This document shows positions 61,401-64,000 of a stretch of 64,000 nucleotides of DNA, in pieces. The first letter of the stretch is position 1. Every line of letters starts with the position of its first letter. Source of the stretch: Copromyces sp. CBS 386.78 (taxonomy: Eukaryota > Ascomycota > Sordariomycetes > Sordariales > Sordariaceae); NCBI GenBank assembly GCA_030685235.1, contig MU839085.1, forward strand, positions 186,001-250,000, in the 5' to 3' direction. The notes under the pieces are model-generated. The model was not told where the DNA came from. It did no database searches and saw nothing but the letters and a program-made list of their open reading frames with translations. The translations under genes and the position numbers were made by a program.

Positions 61401-62530
61401 ACGACGTCTCGGCTGGCTTGACGAGGCTGGGCGGGCGGCTGATGTTGCGGCTTGGCCGAGCTTGGCATAAGTCATCCTGAGGACGATCGCGATATTATTC
61501 GTTTTATTCGACGAGGGCGGAAGGTGGAGTGATCCACCAAGACGGCAGAGCAGTGCCGAGCGAGGCCGTGTGGGCCCAAAGCTTTCAAAGTTCAGACTCT
61601 TTTTTGCATATTTCTTTTTGTTCTCATTCAGCGTGGAGTTTCGTCCAGGGTTGCATAACACCAGGTTTTGGTTTGGAGGAGCGAGGGTAAAAAGGCAGCA
61701 TTGTACAACAAATTACAGCACACCAAAGCACGACGGAAAACGAGTTTCTTTTGTACCAAAGCATTCGCAAGGGAGCAATGTTATTTGGGGTAATCTGCAC
61801 CTTCAATCACTGGGGTTCTAAGGAAGTGTGAGAGAGCATGGCATGAAGCTGGCTTTATAAGAGACCAAGATTGGAAGAGCAAACTTTGGAATTCTATACT
61901 TAGCTCTTTCTCAGTTCAAAATAGGGGGAGTTATTTACTACAAGCGTTCATCTCCTATATACGGGGTTTAGCTGGAAACTTCCGTCGGGCCAAACTGTAC
62001 AAAGTCCGATGCCGCCTCAGCTGACAGCTGGGTCACAAACGGCACCCGCTTCAACTCCACATCGTTACATGTCAAGTCAGACAACCCAAGCTCAAAACTA
62101 CACTATGACCCAGGCTTTATCAATTCAGTAGGTCTGGATTGTCTAGGACTTCGAATTAGGTCCAAGTAAAAATAGAGTGGTTGTTTAGCAGAAATAGGAT
62201 TGCCCGCAATAAGAATATGCCTTATGGGTGGAGTATCGCATTTCGTCTCGCTCGCCGCTAGTCATCACTGTTGGTAACATGATCGGATGTCCCCGTTATG
62301 ATGGAACAATGCCCAAAATAAATCGAGACTGTTGAATGATGTTGATCTGCCGTTCTCATTTTCCCCCGATTTGCAACCCCATTCGACCGCTTCCATCCTT
62401 CCAGAACAATACACGTCACCGCTCCTCCTCTCATGTGGTTTCTAACCCATCCGCTCTTTTCCGCCTTCCATGCACATCAACCTCTCCCATGCTCCGCCCC
62501 GTTATCACCTCCCAAAATCATCTAACCATC
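61401..62530. other. Convergent 3' spacer before the hydrolase gene
   Basis: The 3' ends of the two flanking convergent genes lie here. No other feature was supported. Confidence 0.6.
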
Positions 62531-62944
62531 TTAACTACCCCTATAAGTCGAATAACTATAAGGCGCCAACAACAACGGGACATGATACGTCTGCCCCTCC
62601 TCAACCCTAAACACAACCGTCACCTCGGGGAAGAACGTCTTATCCTCGCCGCCAAAATACGCCGCCGTGTCGAACCGCAACATCCAGCGCGAGGGTCCCT
62701 TGATGTCGTTGACAAGGACATGCTCAAGAGTGTAGACGGGCACTTCACCGCTCGAAAGGGCTGAGGAGTAGGGCAGCCAGATCTTGATGCGGCCGTCTTC
62801 GTCGGTCAGGGATTCAAAGACTTTGCTGGGCTGGGTGGACGATGGAGATGGGGAGAGAAGCTCGAGCTTGACGCGCACCGAGCGGGCGGGTTGGCCCTTG
62901 GAGGTGTCGAGGATGTGGCAGGTTATGCGGTCTTTGGTTGCCAT
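62531..62944 (-). CDS. 5-hydroxyisourate hydrolase (transthyretin-like)
   Basis: A single exon of 137 residues. The start MATKDRITCHILDTSKGQPA contains the N-terminal catalytic His (His10) and the family motif HILDTS-G-PA. DEDGRIKIW carries the active-site Arg (Arg52), and TYHVPLLLAPYSYSTYRGS carries His121 and the diagnostic C-terminal tetrapeptide YRGS that separates this enzyme from transthyretin. The enzyme hydrolyses 5-hydroxyisourate, the product of urate oxidase, to OHCU on the way to allantoin, letting the fungus use purines as nitrogen source. No C-terminal SKL-type signal or clear N-terminal PTS2 was seen, so a cytosolic location is the simplest reading. Length and all motifs are normal. 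Confidence 0.95.
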   Translation of the reverse strand: MATKDRITCHILDTSKGQPARSVRVKLELLSPSPSSTQPSKVFESLTDEDGRIKIWLPYSSALSSGEVPVYTLEHVLVNDIKGPSRWMLRFDTAAYFGGEDKTFFPEVTVVFRVEEGQTYHVPLLLAPYSYSTYRGS

Positions 62945-64000
62945 TTTGGGGGTGGTTTTGGAGTTTTCCCTCTGGGTCCGGTGTGTTTTGGGTCTTTGAA
63001 ACGAGTCGAGGTTAGAATTGGCTTTGAGAGAGGTGAAGAGCTGCAGGGAAGGTGAGTTTGAGGTGAAGTTGACAGACAGGGGTGTGTCCTTTTGAGTGAC
63101 AGCTGCGCCCGCTGGGGAAAGCAGTTTGATGGAGGATGGTGGGGCAGGGCGGGGCTTATCAGCGATAAGCGCGCTGAAGGATCAGGTACGTACCGTGTTT
63201 CTTTTTTGCTGATTTTCTTCTTCCGACTTTCTTTCTGACCTTGATGAAGAGCTTGATGTTCACTGTTTCATCCGTTTCAAAAGCAGAGGGCCACCGATCT
63301 TTTTGTATCATTCCAAGGTGAGGTCCACTACTCCGACGGGACGGGGCGTCAACCGACACAGCCTCCTCCTTCCCGCCGGCACCAAGGTCGTGGCCGACGA
63401 TGGGGAACCACTGGGGCCGTCGGCGGCTGCCGTGTACCGCTAGCTCCAGCTCCAGCAGGGTTCTCATCGTGGTTTCCATCAGGGTACAGTTCTACCTACC
63501 GGCCTTAAAAGTCAAAAGCTGTAAATAGAAACACCAATGTCCCAGTGCCAGTCGGGACGTTGTGTTAAGGAACACTGCCACGGTCCTGGAGATCTGGTGT
63601 ACTGGTGTGGTTCCCTTCAGTGGCTCAGGGTGCTACACAACGCTGGGGAAAGAGCCAATTCGACGACAACGAATAGGGAAGCCTAAATGGTGATAGTACC
63701 TAACCCCTAGGTATATGTTTGATGATGTTGACATGTCTCAAAAGTCGAGTCTGGGATGAAAAAAGTGACAAGAGAATTCACATCGAAATGGGGGTGCAGC
63801 ATCCTTGCAAGTGGCCGAGCGGCCAGGGGAAGAAACAAAACACAAAAAGGGCCCCACGACGTGGCGCTTTTCCCCTTGTAGTGTAAACATTTTGCGTAAG
63901 ACCGGGTGTGCAGTGATGTGAGTCACGTCATTTGTTTGGACGAACGATCAAAGCCGACACCGGGCATCTACCACCACTGGCAATAATCTCTATACATTAA
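62945..64000. other. Upstream of the hydrolase gene to window end
   Basis: This contains the hydrolase promoter. A 106-codon open frame on the minus strand (63159-63479) has no recognisable domain and is not annotated. Nothing else was seen. Confidence 0.5.

Noticed and set aside
63159..63479. 106-codon minus-strand frame near the window end
   Set aside because: No domain, no conserved motif, and no splice partner; a coding role cannot be supported.

Overview
The window looks like nuclear DNA of a filamentous ascomycete of the Neurospora/Sordaria type (Sordariales). Evidence: short introns with GT..AG ends and GCTAAC-type branch sites, long gene-free spacers with microsatellites, start contexts of the form CACCATGGC, and a 12.6-kb AT-rich block in which transposon genes are destroyed by C-to-T and G-to-A changes. 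That pattern is the signature of repeat-induced point mutation (RIP).

Left arm (1-32.6 kb). In order: cse1 (+, exportin of importin-alpha); a 10-kb stretch with no supportable gene; a gene for a PH-like, largely disordered protein (+); gid7/WDR26 (+, CTLH/WD40 subunit of a GID/CTLH ubiquitin ligase), whose first codon is GTG where ATG is expected; vps1 (+, dynamin-like GTPase); an alpha-methylacyl-CoA racemase with a C-terminal SKL (-); grx5 (+, mitochondrial CGFS glutaredoxin); and caf16 (-, soluble ABC ATPase). Exon structures were rebuilt from splice sites, reading frame and conserved motifs.

Transposon block (32,609-45,231). This is a three-level nest whose edges can be read to the base. 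A pogo/Fot1-like DNA transposon (TA target duplication, 18-bp terminal inverted repeats, about 2.17 kb without its insertions) was hit by a small LTR element with two 223-bp LTRs, a gag-like relic on the minus strand and an AAACG duplication. One LTR of that element was then hit by an 8.3-kb Ty3/gypsy chromovirus with two 255-bp LTRs, a GCTGG duplication and gag-pro-RT-RH-IN-chromodomain order. All coding parts are full of stops of the RIP type. The flanking genes are not affected.

Right arm (45.2-64 kb). sid-1 (-, germinal-centre kinase of the septation initiation network) and cyk3 (+, SH3/transglutaminase-like cytokinesis protein) lie head to head across a 3.9-kb spacer, so two proteins of septum formation are neighbours. 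Then follow a small unrecognised two-exon gene (+) and a 5-hydroxyisourate hydrolase of urate breakdown (-). Apart from the sid-1/cyk3 pair the genes are ordinary housekeeping genes with no common pathway. The most unusual material is the nested transposon block, in particular the small gag-bearing LTR element.
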